Of a stretch of 64,000 nt of DNA, positions 18,196 through 26,172 are shown piece by piece; the first letter of the stretch is position 1, and every line of letters begins with the position of its first letter. The notes under the pieces were generated by a model. That model had not been told where the DNA came from. It was given only the letters and a program-made list of their open reading frames with translations, and did not search any database. A program made the position numbers and the translations under genes. The stretch covers positions 1 through 64,000 of the forward strand of contig NZ_DIUM01000021.1 of the NCBI RefSeq assembly GCF_002423035.1, written 5' to 3'. The DNA is from Thiocapsa sp. UBA6158. Its GTDB lineage: Bacteria; Pseudomonadota; Gammaproteobacteria; Chromatiales; Chromatiaceae.

Positions 18196-18390
18196 TCTAA
18201 ACCGCGTCCAGAACGATATGCTCATTTTCGAGTGAGTTCGACGTTTGCTGCATCCACGACGCTTATCGGAGACGCGGTTTAAAATAATATATTTTTTAAT
18301 ATCTTAAGCCGCGCAGGCTCCAGCGGTCGTCAAGTCTTCCGGGGCCGATCCCATCCAAAAATATCGCATACCGCGCTGGGCGCGGGTTAG
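18196..18390. repeat. Composite dispersed repeat, A module + AT linker + B module
   Basis: The A module runs 18196-18282 (CTAAACCGCGTCC...GACGCGGTTTAA). A 21-bp almost pure A/T linker follows. The B module runs 18304-18390 in inverse orientation (contains GGGGCCGATCCCATCCAAAA). It is the mirror image of the composites at 13866 and 50675. It ends 5 bp before the stop codon of the Cache-domain gene on the minus strand. Confidence 0.9.
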
Positions 18391-18395
18391 GGGCG

Positions 18396-18842
18396 CTATT
18401 TGTAGGCGCCGACTCCGCAGAAAAAGCCCTGTTCGTTCGTCATTACATAGCTGGTCTTCTCGCGAATCTCCTCCGTGCCGGGATAGGGCCAGTTATAGTC
18501 GACCCACCCCATGCCCGTGCTGCTCGCAACGGCGATCATGTTCTTGAAGAGTGTGTCGCCGTATTTGTCGAAATCCAGAAGATTTTTGCCGACCAGCTCC
18601 GGTTTGATCGCGTGCGACAGCATGACGCCGTCCATGTCCATGCAGAAGACATAGAGGTCGCGATCCTGGAAGCCGCCATCCGCAGCGGCAAAGGCTGCAA
18701 AGGCCTGCTCGCTTCCCATCTCGTTCACGGCAGCCTGTGCTTTCTGAGAAAGGGCCTTGGCTTCGTCGGGCGAAGCCATCTCCGCGGCGATCGCGTTGCC
18801 GGTAAGCATCATCGCAGCGGCTGCAAGTAGAAGTGTGTGCAT
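18396..18842 (-). CDS. Small secreted single-Cache-domain protein
   Basis: A 148-residue protein. Residues 1-19 form a signal peptide (LLLAAAAMMLTGNAIAAE, cleavage after AIA). Residues ~25-145 form a single Cache type-2-like sensor domain (DRDLYVFCMDMDGVMLSH, VGKNLLDFDKYGDTLFKNMI, WVDYNWPYPGTEEIREKTSYV). It has no membrane or output domain and should be a free periplasmic ligand-binding protein. AAGGAG precedes the ATG at 18842. The gene diverges from urtA with 285 bp between starts, which suggests shared regulation. The open frame continues antisense through urtA, but only this end is protein-like. Confidence 0.85.
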   Translation of the reverse strand: MHTLLLAAAAMMLTGNAIAAEMASPDEAKALSQKAQAAVNEMGSEQAFAAFAAADGGFQDRDLYVFCMDMDGVMLSHAIKPELVGKNLLDFDKYGDTLFKNMIAVASSTGMGWVDYNWPYPGTEEIREKTSYVMTNEQGFFCGVGAYK

Positions 18843-19127
18843 TCTCCATCTCCTTATAGTGTTTATAGGGTTTTGCCTCGACGACGATAGTACAGATCCC
18901 GACCTAGATCCAGAGTGTTCGATCTTGGGGCGGCGATCCTCCCCGAATACCCCTTTTGCATGTCCGCTTGCACGAATCCGGTGCGCGCTCTGACCTGCGA
19001 CCTCGCGCGGGGCCGCCAAACATGAGCCGACCGTCTTGGCCTGATTTCTGCTTGTTGTGCTGCCGGACGTCCTCGTCCCCGAAGCCATCACACCCATGTG
19101 TCGCATGACGAACAGGAGCCAGAACGT

Positions 19128-20429
19128 ATGCTTAGACGCGACCCGATCAAATCGGTCTTGCTCGGCACGGGCCTCGTGCTTGGTTTGACCGCCGGATCTA
19201 TGGCCCAGGCCGCAGACGACACCATCAAGGTCGGGGTCCTGCATTCGCTCTCGGGCACCATGGCCATCAGCGAAACGACGCTGAAGGATACGGTCCTGAT
19301 GTTGGTGGACGAGCAGAACAAGAAGGGCGGTTTGCTCGGCAAGAATCTCGAGGCCGTTGTGGTCGACCCCGCCTCGGACTGGCCGCTCTTCGCCGAGAAG
19401 GCGCGCGAGCTGCTGACCAAGGACAAGGTTGCGGTCGTCTTCGGCTGCTGGACCTCGGTGTCGCGAAAGTCCGTGCTGCCCGTCTTCGAAGAGCTCAACG
19501 GGTTGCTCTTCTACCCCGTCCAGTATGAGGGCGAGGAGTCCTCCAAGAACGTCTTCTACACCGGTGCCGCGCCCAATCAGCAGGCGATCCCGGCGGTGGA
19601 TTATCTGAAGGACGAGCTGGGTGTGGAGCGTTGGGTGCTCGCCGGCACGGACTATGTCTATCCGCGCACCACCAACAAGATCCTCGAAGCCTACCTGAAG
19701 CAAAACGGGGTCGCCGAGGAAGACATCATGATCAACTACACGCCCTTCGGTCATTCCGACTGGCAGTCGATCGTCTCGGACATCAAGCGTTTCGGCTCCG
19801 CGGGTCAGAAGACCGCCGTGGTCTCGACCATCAACGGCGACGCCAATGTCCCCTTCTACAAAGAGCTGGGCAACCAGGGCGTTTCCGCCGAGGACATCCC
19901 GGTGATCGCCTTCTCGGTCGGCGAGGAAGAGCTCTCGGGCATCGACACCAAGCCGCTGGTCGGCCATCTCGCCGCCTGGAACTATTTCATGAGCGTCGAC
20001 GATCCGGCAAATGCCACCTTTATCGAGACCTGGCACGGCTTCACCAAGAACGACAAGCGTGTGACCAATGACCCGATGGAGGCGCACAAGATCGGCTTCG
20101 ATCTCTGGGTTCAGGCGGTCGAGAAGGCCGGCACGACGGATCCGGATGCGGTGCAGGCCGCCATCATCGGTCTGGAGACCAAAAACCTCACGGGCGGGAC
20201 CGCCAAGATGCTGCCCAACCACCACATCACCAAGCCGGTGCTGATCGGCGAGATCCAGGAAGACGGTCAGTTCGCCGTCGTTTGGTCGACCGATGAAGAA
20301 GTCCCCGGCGACGCCTGGTCCGACTTCCTCGAAGGCTCCAAGGATCTCACCGCCGATTGGACCCCTCCGGTGATGTGCGGCAACTTCAATACCGTGACTA
20401 AGACCTGTCTCGGGGCTCAGGCGCAATAG
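19128..20429 (+). CDS. urtA: Urea ABC transporter substrate-binding protein
   Basis: A 433-residue periplasmic binding protein of the type I (amide/urea, Leu/Ile/Val-like) fold. Residues 1-29 are a signal peptide (VLLGTGLVLGLTAGSMAQAAD). The UrtA signatures IKVGVLHSLSGTMAISET, VVVDPASDWPLFAEKARELL, NVFYTGAAPNQQAIPAV and DYVYPRTTNKIL are present. ATG at 19128 has AGGAG upstream. The in-frame 19098 start would add ten polar residues before the signal peptide. It is first in urtABCDE, normally induced by nitrogen limitation. I did not identify an NtrC or NtcA-like site. Confidence 0.96.
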   Translation: MLRRDPIKSVLLGTGLVLGLTAGSMAQAADDTIKVGVLHSLSGTMAISETTLKDTVLMLVDEQNKKGGLLGKNLEAVVVDPASDWPLFAEKARELLTKDKVAVVFGCWTSVSRKSVLPVFEELNGLLFYPVQYEGEESSKNVFYTGAAPNQQAIPAVDYLKDELGVERWVLAGTDYVYPRTTNKILEAYLKQNGVAEEDIMINYTPFGHSDWQSIVSDIKRFGSAGQKTAVVSTINGDANVPFYKELGNQGVSAEDIPVIAFSVGEEELSGIDTKPLVGHLAAWNYFMSVDDPANATFIETWHGFTKNDKRVTNDPMEAHKIGFDLWVQAVEKAGTTDPDAVQAAIIGLETKNLTGGTAKMLPNHHITKPVLIGEIQEDGQFAVVWSTDEEVPGDAWSDFLEGSKDLTADWTPPVMCGNFNTVTKTCLGAQAQ

Positions 20430-20432
20430 TCA

Positions 20433-20535
20433 TTGAACCGCGTCCTGTTGAACCGCGTCCGGCGGGGTATGCGCTGTTTGAAGTCTGGGCTCGACTTGGC
20501 GTGAGCCCGTAAGCCCGGAGGTGGACGCGGTTCAA
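20433..20535. repeat. Dispersed repeat between urtA and urtB, with duplicated left end
   Basis: The left terminus TTGAACCGCGTCC occurs twice (20433 and 20449), and the right terminus GGACGCGGTTCAA is at 20523-20535. The interior is a third type, unlike A or B. It starts 3 bp after the urtA stop. The remaining 240 bp to urtB hold a small CGGGACGAATTGATTCGCCC palindrome and no gene. Confidence 0.85.
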
Positions 20536-20773
20536 GTGTTTTTTCGGGATGGTTTTAGGTGATTCACGGTGAGCAGTCTGACTGCGTGTCGGGACGAATT
20601 GATTCGCCCCGGGTCTTCCGGACACGCGCAGTCGGGATGCTGATTCAACGATGATCCGTTTCCGTAAGTCCGCGTCCAGCCGGCTCGAAGCCGCTGGAAA
20701 CGGATTCGACGTCGGATGTCGCCGGTGAATCAATGGGGGTTTCCAGACAGCCTTGACCGCAGCGAGTATCGAG

Positions 20774-22411
20774 ATGCCCATGAGCCCGACAAACCAATCG
20801 CGACGATTCCCGTCCCTGGCGGGCCTTGGTCTCGTTTATGCATTCCTGATTCTGATGGTACTGCCGCTCGGCAGCATGGCCGATGAGATCGACGCGGCCT
20901 TGATCGATCTGAGCGACCGCTCGTTCGAGGTCAAGCAGGCCGCGGTCGATGTGATCGCCGTCGGCGATGATCCGCGCGCCGCGACGCTCCTCGAGGCGCT
21001 TTTGGGCGGTAACCTCTACGCCCGCGATTCGGACCGGCGTCCGGTTCTGGTCGCGCCCGCTCCCGGCGGGTACCGACTCACCGATGCACTGGACGGCAGC
21101 GACCTCGGCGAGGTCGAGCGCAGTGACGTGAAGAAGATCACGATCAACAACCGCATGCGCAACCAACTGCGCACGGCGATCGCCGCCCTCACGCTCGCGA
21201 GTCCCGATCCGGCGATTCGTCTCAAGGCCGCGCAGCAGATGCTGGGCGACGCCAATCCGATCGTCGTCGAGGCGATCCGCGAGCAGCTCGGACGCGAGGA
21301 CGATCAGCGTGTGCGCGATTACCTGGATCTGAGCCTGACACTGGCCAGTCTGCGCGACGAGGCCCCGGCCGCCCGGCTCGCCGCCGTGAACGCGCTTTCG
21401 GGCAGTCTCTATCCGGCCGCACGCAACGCCCTGACCAAACTGCTGAGCGACGAGCCCGATCCGGAGGTGCACGCTGCCGCCGAACAGGCGCTCGCTGCCA
21501 TCGAGCAAAAGCTCAAGCTCAACGCGGCGGCCGAAACGCTCTTCTTCGGCCTTAGCCTCGGCTCGGTCCTGGTGCTCGCGGCCATCGGTCTGGCGATCAC
21601 CTTCGGGGTCATGGGTGTCATCAATATGGCCCACGGCGAACTGATCATGATCGGGGCCTACACGACCTATCTGGTTCAACAGGCGATGCCGGGGTTTCTG
21701 GACTACTCGCTGTTTGTCGCCATCCCGGCGGCCTTCGTGGTCGCGGGCCTGCTCGGAATCCTGATCGAGCGCACCGTGATCCGCTTTCTCTACGGCCGAC
21801 CGCTCGAAACGCTCCTCGCGACCTTTGGCATCAGCCTGATCCTTCAGCAATTGGTGCGCACGACCATCTCGGCCCAGAACGTCGCCGTGCAGAATCCGTC
21901 CTGGATGAGCGGCGCCCTTCAGATCAATCCGGCGCTCGCCCTGACCTACAACCGACTGTACATCCTGATCTTCGCCCTGATGGTCTTCGTGGCCCTGCTG
22001 CTCATCCTCAAGCGCACCGCCTTGGGGCTACAGGTGCGCGCGGTCGCGCAGAACCGGGCGATGGCACGCTCGATGGGCGTGCGCTCGGCGCGGGTCGATG
22101 CACTCACCTTCGGTCTGGGTGCCGGCGTGGCGGGTGTGGCGGGTGTCGCCTTGTCTCAGCTTACCAACGTCGGTCCCAACATGGGGCAGGCCTACATCAT
22201 CGATTCCTTCATGGTCGTGGTCTTCGGCGGGGTCGGAAATCTCTGGGGGACGCTGGTCGCCGGCCTGACACTGGGCGTGGCCAACAAGCTGATGGAGCCC
22301 TGGGCCGGCGCGGTGCTCGCCAAGATCCTGGTGCTGGTGTTCATCATTCTCTTCATTCAAAAGCGCCCGCGCGGGCTCTTCCCCCAACGCGGACGCGCCG
22401 CGGACGGCTAG
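20774..22411 (+). CDS. urtB: Urea ABC transporter permease UrtB
   Basis: A 545-residue permease. A signal or membrane segment (LVYAFLILMVLPLGSMADE) comes first. Residues ~35-245 are the helical HEAT-like periplasmic domain found in UrtB. The LivH-type permease part with about eight membrane helices follows (LFFGLSLGSVLVLAAIGLAITFGVMGVINMAHGELIMIGAY). The EAA-like loop FGGVGNLWGTLVAGLTLG lies near the C-terminus. The start could be TTG 20753, ATG 20774 or ATG 20780. 20774 is a compromise. It is second in the urt operon, and an inverted-repeat element separates it from urtC. Confidence 0.95.
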   Translation: MPMSPTNQSRRFPSLAGLGLVYAFLILMVLPLGSMADEIDAALIDLSDRSFEVKQAAVDVIAVGDDPRAATLLEALLGGNLYARDSDRRPVLVAPAPGGYRLTDALDGSDLGEVERSDVKKITINNRMRNQLRTAIAALTLASPDPAIRLKAAQQMLGDANPIVVEAIREQLGREDDQRVRDYLDLSLTLASLRDEAPAARLAAVNALSGSLYPAARNALTKLLSDEPDPEVHAAAEQALAAIEQKLKLNAAAETLFFGLSLGSVLVLAAIGLAITFGVMGVINMAHGELIMIGAYTTYLVQQAMPGFLDYSLFVAIPAAFVVAGLLGILIERTVIRFLYGRPLETLLATFGISLILQQLVRTTISAQNVAVQNPSWMSGALQINPALALTYNRLYILIFALMVFVALLLILKRTALGLQVRAVAQNRAMARSMGVRSARVDALTFGLGAGVAGVAGVALSQLTNVGPNMGQAYIIDSFMVVVFGGVGNLWGTLVAGLTLGVANKLMEPWAGAVLAKILVLVFIILFIQKRPRGLFPQRGRAADG

Positions 22412-22422
22412 ACGGTAGACGA

Positions 22423-22553
22423 GTAGGTCGGGTTAGGCGCGCCGGCAGGGGTCTCGATGATTCACGCCGACGGCGATGCGCGCCGTAACCCGATAGCGGC
22501 GACGGCTTACCGAAGCGCCGAATGTCGGGTGACGCTGCGCTAACCCGACCTAC
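22423..22553. repeat. Palindromic intergenic element (GTAGGTCGGGTTAG type) between urtB and urtC
   Basis: A 14-bp perfect terminal inverted repeat, GTAGGTCGGGTTAG at 22423-22436 and CTAACCCGACCTAC at 22540-22553, encloses about 103 bp with further GTAACCCG and GTCGGGTGACGC pieces. This is a widely distributed type of intergenic repeat and is unrelated to the AANCGCGTC family. It lies 11 bp after the urtB stop. Confidence 0.85.
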
Positions 22554-22592
22554 AAAATACAGGCAAGAATTTGCGGTTTCGGAGAGACGAGT

Positions 22593-23723
22593 ATGGGTGT
22601 GGCCAGTGTGATGAGGGGCGACAAAGGCGGACAGGCGATGCTGGCCGTCCTGCTGGTCGTCGCGGTCGTGGTGCCGATCCTGAATCTGGTCGTGCCCGAG
22701 TCCAGCCCCTGGCATGTCTCCACCTACACGGTGACCTTGCTGGGCAAATATCTGACCTATGCGCTGCTCGCCGTCGCGGTTGATCTGGTGTGGGGTTATC
22801 TGGGCATCCTGAGCCTGGGTCATGCCGCCTTCTTCGGTCTCGGCGGCTATGCGATGGGCATGTATCTGATGCGTCAGATCGGCGATCGCGGCGTCTACGG
22901 TCACCCGGTGCTGCCTGATTTCATGGTCTTCCTGAACTGGTCCGAGCTGCCCTGGTTCTGGCAGGGCTTCGACCTCTTCTGGTTCGCTGCGCTCATGGCC
23001 ATCCTGGTCCCGGGGACCTTGGCCTTTGTCTTCGGCTATCTCGCCTTTCGTTCGCGGGTCACCGGGGTCTATCTCTCCATCATGACCCAGGCGCTCACCT
23101 ACGCGCTGATGCTGGCCTTCTTCCGCAACGAGATGGGGTTCGGCGGCAACAATGGCCTGACCGACTTCAAGGACATCCTGGGCTTCGATCTGAAGAGCGA
23201 CGCGACCCGAATCGGGCTCTTTCTCGCCTCGGCGGGTGCCTTGGCGCTCGGCTATCTGGCCTGCCGCTGGATCGTCACCTCGCGGCTCGGGCGTGTGGCG
23301 GTCGCGATCCGCGATGCCGAGGCGCGCACACGATTCATCGGATACCGGGTGGACCGCGTGAAGCTCGCCATCTTCACCTTCTCGGCGATGCTCGCCGGTG
23401 TCGCCGGGGCGCTCTATGTCCCTCAGGTCGGCATCATCAATCCGGGCGAGTTCTCGCCGCTCAACTCGATCGAGCTGGTGATCTGGGTGGCGATCGGCGG
23501 TCGGGCGACACTCTACGGCGCCGTCATCGGCGCCATCCTGGTCAACTACGGCAAGACCTATTTCACCGGCGCCTTCCCCGAGGCATGGCTCTTCGCCCTG
23601 GGCGCGCTCTTCGTCATCGTCACACTTTTCCTGCCCAAGGGCATCGCCGGCCTGGTCGGCATGATCAGGACCTGGCGACGATCGCGATCCCCCGCCGGGT
23701 CTGCAGCGGAGGCCGCGCCATGA
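22593..23723 (+). CDS. urtC: Urea ABC transporter permease UrtC
   Basis: A 376-residue LivM-type permease with about ten hydrophobic segments. Family motifs include VDLVWGYLGILSLGHAAFFGLGGYAMGMY, FFRNEMGFGGNNGLTDFK (diagnostic for UrtC) and VAIGGRATLYGAVIGAILVNY. GGAGAGACGA precedes the ATG. The stop overlaps the urtD start by 4 bp (ATGA), which indicates translational coupling. Confidence 0.96.
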   Translation: MGVASVMRGDKGGQAMLAVLLVVAVVVPILNLVVPESSPWHVSTYTVTLLGKYLTYALLAVAVDLVWGYLGILSLGHAAFFGLGGYAMGMYLMRQIGDRGVYGHPVLPDFMVFLNWSELPWFWQGFDLFWFAALMAILVPGTLAFVFGYLAFRSRVTGVYLSIMTQALTYALMLAFFRNEMGFGGNNGLTDFKDILGFDLKSDATRIGLFLASAGALALGYLACRWIVTSRLGRVAVAIRDAEARTRFIGYRVDRVKLAIFTFSAMLAGVAGALYVPQVGIINPGEFSPLNSIELVIWVAIGGRATLYGAVIGAILVNYGKTYFTGAFPEAWLFALGALFVIVTLFLPKGIAGLVGMIRTWRRSRSPAGSAAEAAP

Positions 23724-24550
23724 AACCGGTCGAGCAACTGCGCCAATCCATGCGCAAGGACCGGCAGTGGAGCTTCATGTACTCCATGCTGGATCTTGAT
23801 CTGGATGTCAGCCAGGGCGTGATCCTCTATCTGGAAGACGTCAGCGTCAGCTTCGATGGCTTTAAGGCGATCAATAACCTGAATTTTTACGTCAACGCCG
23901 GCGAGCTGCGCTGCGTGATCGGCCCGAACGGGGCCGGCAAGACCACCATGATGGACATCATCACCGGCAAGACCCGCCCGGATACGGGCAGCGCCTATTT
24001 CGGGCGGACCATCGATCTGTTGCGACTCTCCGAGCCCGAGATCGCCGCGCTCGGCGTCGGTCGCAAGTTCCAGAAGCCGACGGTCTTCGAGTCGCACAGT
24101 GTGTTCGAGAACCTCGAGCTCGCGATGGCCGGCGACAAACGCGTCTTCCCGACACTGTTCGCGCGGCTCAGCGGCGAGCAGCGCGACCGCATCCACGAGG
24201 TCCTGGGCATCATCGGACTCCAGGAGCAGACCCAACGCGAGGCCGGCGCACTCTCGCACGGCCAGAAGCAATGGCTCGAGATCGGCATGCTGCTGATGCA
24301 GGATCCGCATCTGCTGCTGGTCGACGAGCCGGTCGCAGGTATGACACACCAGGAGATGGACCGCACCGCAGAGCTGCTGCTTTCTCTGGAGGGCAAGCAC
24401 TCCGTGGTCGTCGTCGAGCACGACATGGACTTCGTCCGCTCCATCGCCAAGCGCGTTACCGTGCTGCATCAGGGCTCGGTCCTCGCCGAAGGCAGCATGG
24501 ACGAGGTCCAGAACGACCCGCGCGTGGTCGAGGTCTATCTGGGTGAATAG
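23720..24550 (+). CDS. urtD: Urea ABC transporter ATP-binding protein UrtD
   Basis: A 276-residue ATPase. Walker A is GPNGAGKTT, the signature is LSHGQKQWLEIGMLLM (non-canonical SHGQ, usual for UrtD), Walker B is LLLVDEPVAGM and the H-loop is VVVEHDMDF. The N-terminal ~35 residues before the ABC core (KDRQWSFMYSMLD) are typical of UrtD. It starts inside the urtC stop. An upstream in-frame start at 23585 lies within urtC and is rejected. Confidence 0.96.
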   Translation: MKPVEQLRQSMRKDRQWSFMYSMLDLDLDVSQGVILYLEDVSVSFDGFKAINNLNFYVNAGELRCVIGPNGAGKTTMMDIITGKTRPDTGSAYFGRTIDLLRLSEPEIAALGVGRKFQKPTVFESHSVFENLELAMAGDKRVFPTLFARLSGEQRDRIHEVLGIIGLQEQTQREAGALSHGQKQWLEIGMLLMQDPHLLLVDEPVAGMTHQEMDRTAELLLSLEGKHSVVVVEHDMDFVRSIAKRVTVLHQGSVLAEGSMDEVQNDPRVVEVYLGE

Positions 24551-24556
24551 ACCCGG

Positions 24557-24642
24557 CTAAAACGCGTCTCGTGCAACATGCGATGTGGTCGCTTGGGACG
24601 AGCCGCTGATATGCCAGCGAGCACAGTGTGGACGCGTTTTAG
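24557..24642. repeat. Dispersed repeat with A:T variant terminus, after urtD
   Basis: Perfect 12-bp terminal inverted repeat: CTAAAACGCGTC at 24557-24568 and GACGCGTTTTAG at 24631-24642. The variable position is A on the left and T on the right. The interior differs from A and B. It begins 6 bp after the urtD stop. Confidence 0.88.
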
Positions 24643-24774
24643 TTGATTTCAGGGAATCGTCATCTCGACTGCGCATGCCAGGAAGGCGGTTTGCGACGGT
24701 AGGGGCGAATTTATTCGACCACATGCCGGGAAATCCTTTTCCGGAAATCACCTTTTTTGGCTTTGTTTTTTATC

Positions 24775-24859
24775 TTGAATCGCGTCGACTGTAAGGCATC
24801 CTGAGCCATCGACGCGGCGACACATGACGAGATCGATCATCACCTCGGACGCGATTCAA
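24775..24859. repeat. Dispersed repeat with T:A variant terminus, touching the urtE start codon
   Basis: Perfect 12-bp terminal inverted repeat: TTGAATCGCGTC at 24775-24786 and GACGCGATTCAA at 24848-24859. The right end stops one base before the urtE ATG, so no normal Shine-Dalgarno sequence exists outside the element. The 132 bp between this copy and the one at 24557 hold CCGGGAAATCCTTTTCCGG and a T-rich stretch. Confidence 0.88.
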
Positions 24860-24860
24860 C

Positions 24861-25556
24861 ATGCTTGAGATTTCGGGACTCAATCAGTTCTACGGCGAGA
24901 GCCACACACTCTGGGATCTGGATGTCGAGATCCCGCAGGGTCAGTGCACCTGCGTGATGGGTCGCAACGGGGTCGGCAAGACCACACTGATGCAATGCAT
25001 CATGGGGTTGCTCCCGTTGCGCTCCGGATCCCTGAGCTATCAGGGGCAGGATCTCGCGCGTCTCCCCGCCGAGCGACGCGCACCGCTCGGCATCGGCTAT
25101 GTCCCGCAGGGACGCCAGATCTTCCCGCTGCTGAGCGTCGAGGAGAACCTGCGTATCGGTCTCGCCGCGCGGCCTGATCGCGCCAAGCAGGTCCCCGGCT
25201 ACATCTTCGAACTCTTCCCGGTGCTCAAAGAGATGCTCGGGCGACGCGGCGGCGACCTTTCAGGCGGTCAACAACAACAGCTCGCCATCGGCCGTGCGTT
25301 GGTCATCGACCCCAAGCTCCTGATCCTCGACGAGCCCACCGAAGGCATCCAGCCCAACATCGTCCATGAGATCGGCGACATCATCCGTCGCCTGATGACC
25401 GACCTGAACCTCACCGTCATCCTGGTCGAACAGAAGCTCCCCTTCGCCCGCCGCGTCGCCGATCGTTTCATCATCCTCGATCGCGGACGGCTGATGGCGA
25501 GCGGGCCGATGCCCGATCTGTCCGAGGATCTCGTGAAGCAATACCTGACGGTGTGA
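24861..25556 (+). CDS. urtE: Urea ABC transporter ATP-binding protein UrtE
   Basis: A 231-residue ATPase. Walker A is GRNGVGKTT, the signature is LSGGQQQQLAIGRALV, and Walker B with following residues is LLILDEPTEGIQPNIV. Starts LEISGLNQFYGESHTLWDLD, the usual UrtE opening. It completes the urea transporter. Unlike urtC-urtD it is separated from urtD by 310 bp containing two repeat elements, so its translation may depend on RNA structure or a separate promoter. Confidence 0.96.
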   Translation: MLEISGLNQFYGESHTLWDLDVEIPQGQCTCVMGRNGVGKTTLMQCIMGLLPLRSGSLSYQGQDLARLPAERRAPLGIGYVPQGRQIFPLLSVEENLRIGLAARPDRAKQVPGYIFELFPVLKEMLGRRGGDLSGGQQQQLAIGRALVIDPKLLILDEPTEGIQPNIVHEIGDIIRRLMTDLNLTVILVEQKLPFARRVADRFIILDRGRLMASGPMPDLSEDLVKQYLTV

Positions 25557-25558
25557 GT

Positions 25559-25607
25559 CTTCAACCGCGTCCAGAGCGAGATGCTCATTGCGCCGGGCGC
25601 GGTTGAG
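25559..25607. repeat. Short (49 bp) dispersed repeat after urtE
   Basis: Left end TTCAACCGCGTCCAGAGCGA matches the start of the A type (AACCGCGTCCAGAGCGAGATGCTCATT). The right end GGGCGCGGTTGAG matches the end of a B-type copy. The interior is deleted, so it looks like an A/B hybrid. It lies between the convergent urtE and thioesterase genes, 2 bp after the urtE stop. Confidence 0.8.
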
Positions 25608-25614
25608 CGTGCAG

Positions 25615-26052
25615 TCACTGCGTCACCGGCAAGGCCTCGCGTTTCCGATACACCGTCCCCTGAAAGAGCGCGATCAGGGTCTGCTCGTCGTCGCGGATGC
25701 GGATCAGATAAGTGGCGAGCTTGGGATTGATCGAGACCTCTTCGGCCTCGGCGACGAGGGTTCCGCCGCGCGCGGCGGTCATGTAGGAGATGGAAACGTT
25801 GATCCCGAGCGCGACCGTGCCGTGTGAGTTGGAGGCGACGGCGAAGACCAGATCGGCCAGACTGAAGATGGCTCCGCCGTGGACGACGCCGACGGCGTTG
25901 CGGTGGTGATCATGGATCTCGAGCTTGGCCTTGGCCCGGCCCGGCGCCATCTCCAGAAGCTCGATGCCGACATGTGCAGCGAAACGGTCCTTGAGAAAGA
26001 AGTTCTTCAGGTCGGCCTGGGTTGGCTGACGGGACAGCGGGGGGTTCGTCAT
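25615..26052 (-). CDS. PaaI-family hotdog thioesterase
   Basis: A 145-residue single hotdog domain. The motif RNAVGVVHGGAIFSLADLVFAVASNSHG carries the conserved HGG and following helix of PaaI/YbgC-like acyl-CoA thioesterases. ISYMTAARGGTLVAEAEEV forms the next strands. AAGGAGAG precedes the ATG at 26052. An in-frame start at 26103 adds 17 unrelated residues. It probably hydrolyses an aryl- or acyl-CoA. The substrate is not identifiable and no aromatic-degradation genes are nearby. Confidence 0.87.
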   Translation of the reverse strand: MTNPPLSRQPTQADLKNFFLKDRFAAHVGIELLEMAPGRAKAKLEIHDHHRNAVGVVHGGAIFSLADLVFAVASNSHGTVALGINVSISYMTAARGGTLVAEAEEVSINPKLATYLIRIRDDEQTLIALFQGTVYRKREALPVTQ

Positions 26053-26172
26053 GGGTCTCTCCTTCACGACTGATGGTCCGAATATCGTCGAGCGGGCTTG
26101 CAACCCCTTCGCCGGACGCGATGTGGAAGTATAGCCTTACAGGAAACCGGGCAACCCGATCGGAGATTACCT

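Noticed and set aside
18396..20426. A 676-codon minus-strand open frame continuous with the Cache-domain gene and antisense to urtA
   Set aside because: Only the C-terminal 148 residues are protein-like, with a ribosome site and signal peptide at 18842. The rest mirrors urtA codons, as expected in GC-rich DNA.
22423..22553. GTAGGTCGGGTTAG inverted repeat considered as a member of the AANCGCGTC family
   Set aside because: Ends and interior are unrelated. It is a widespread type of proteobacterial intergenic palindrome.
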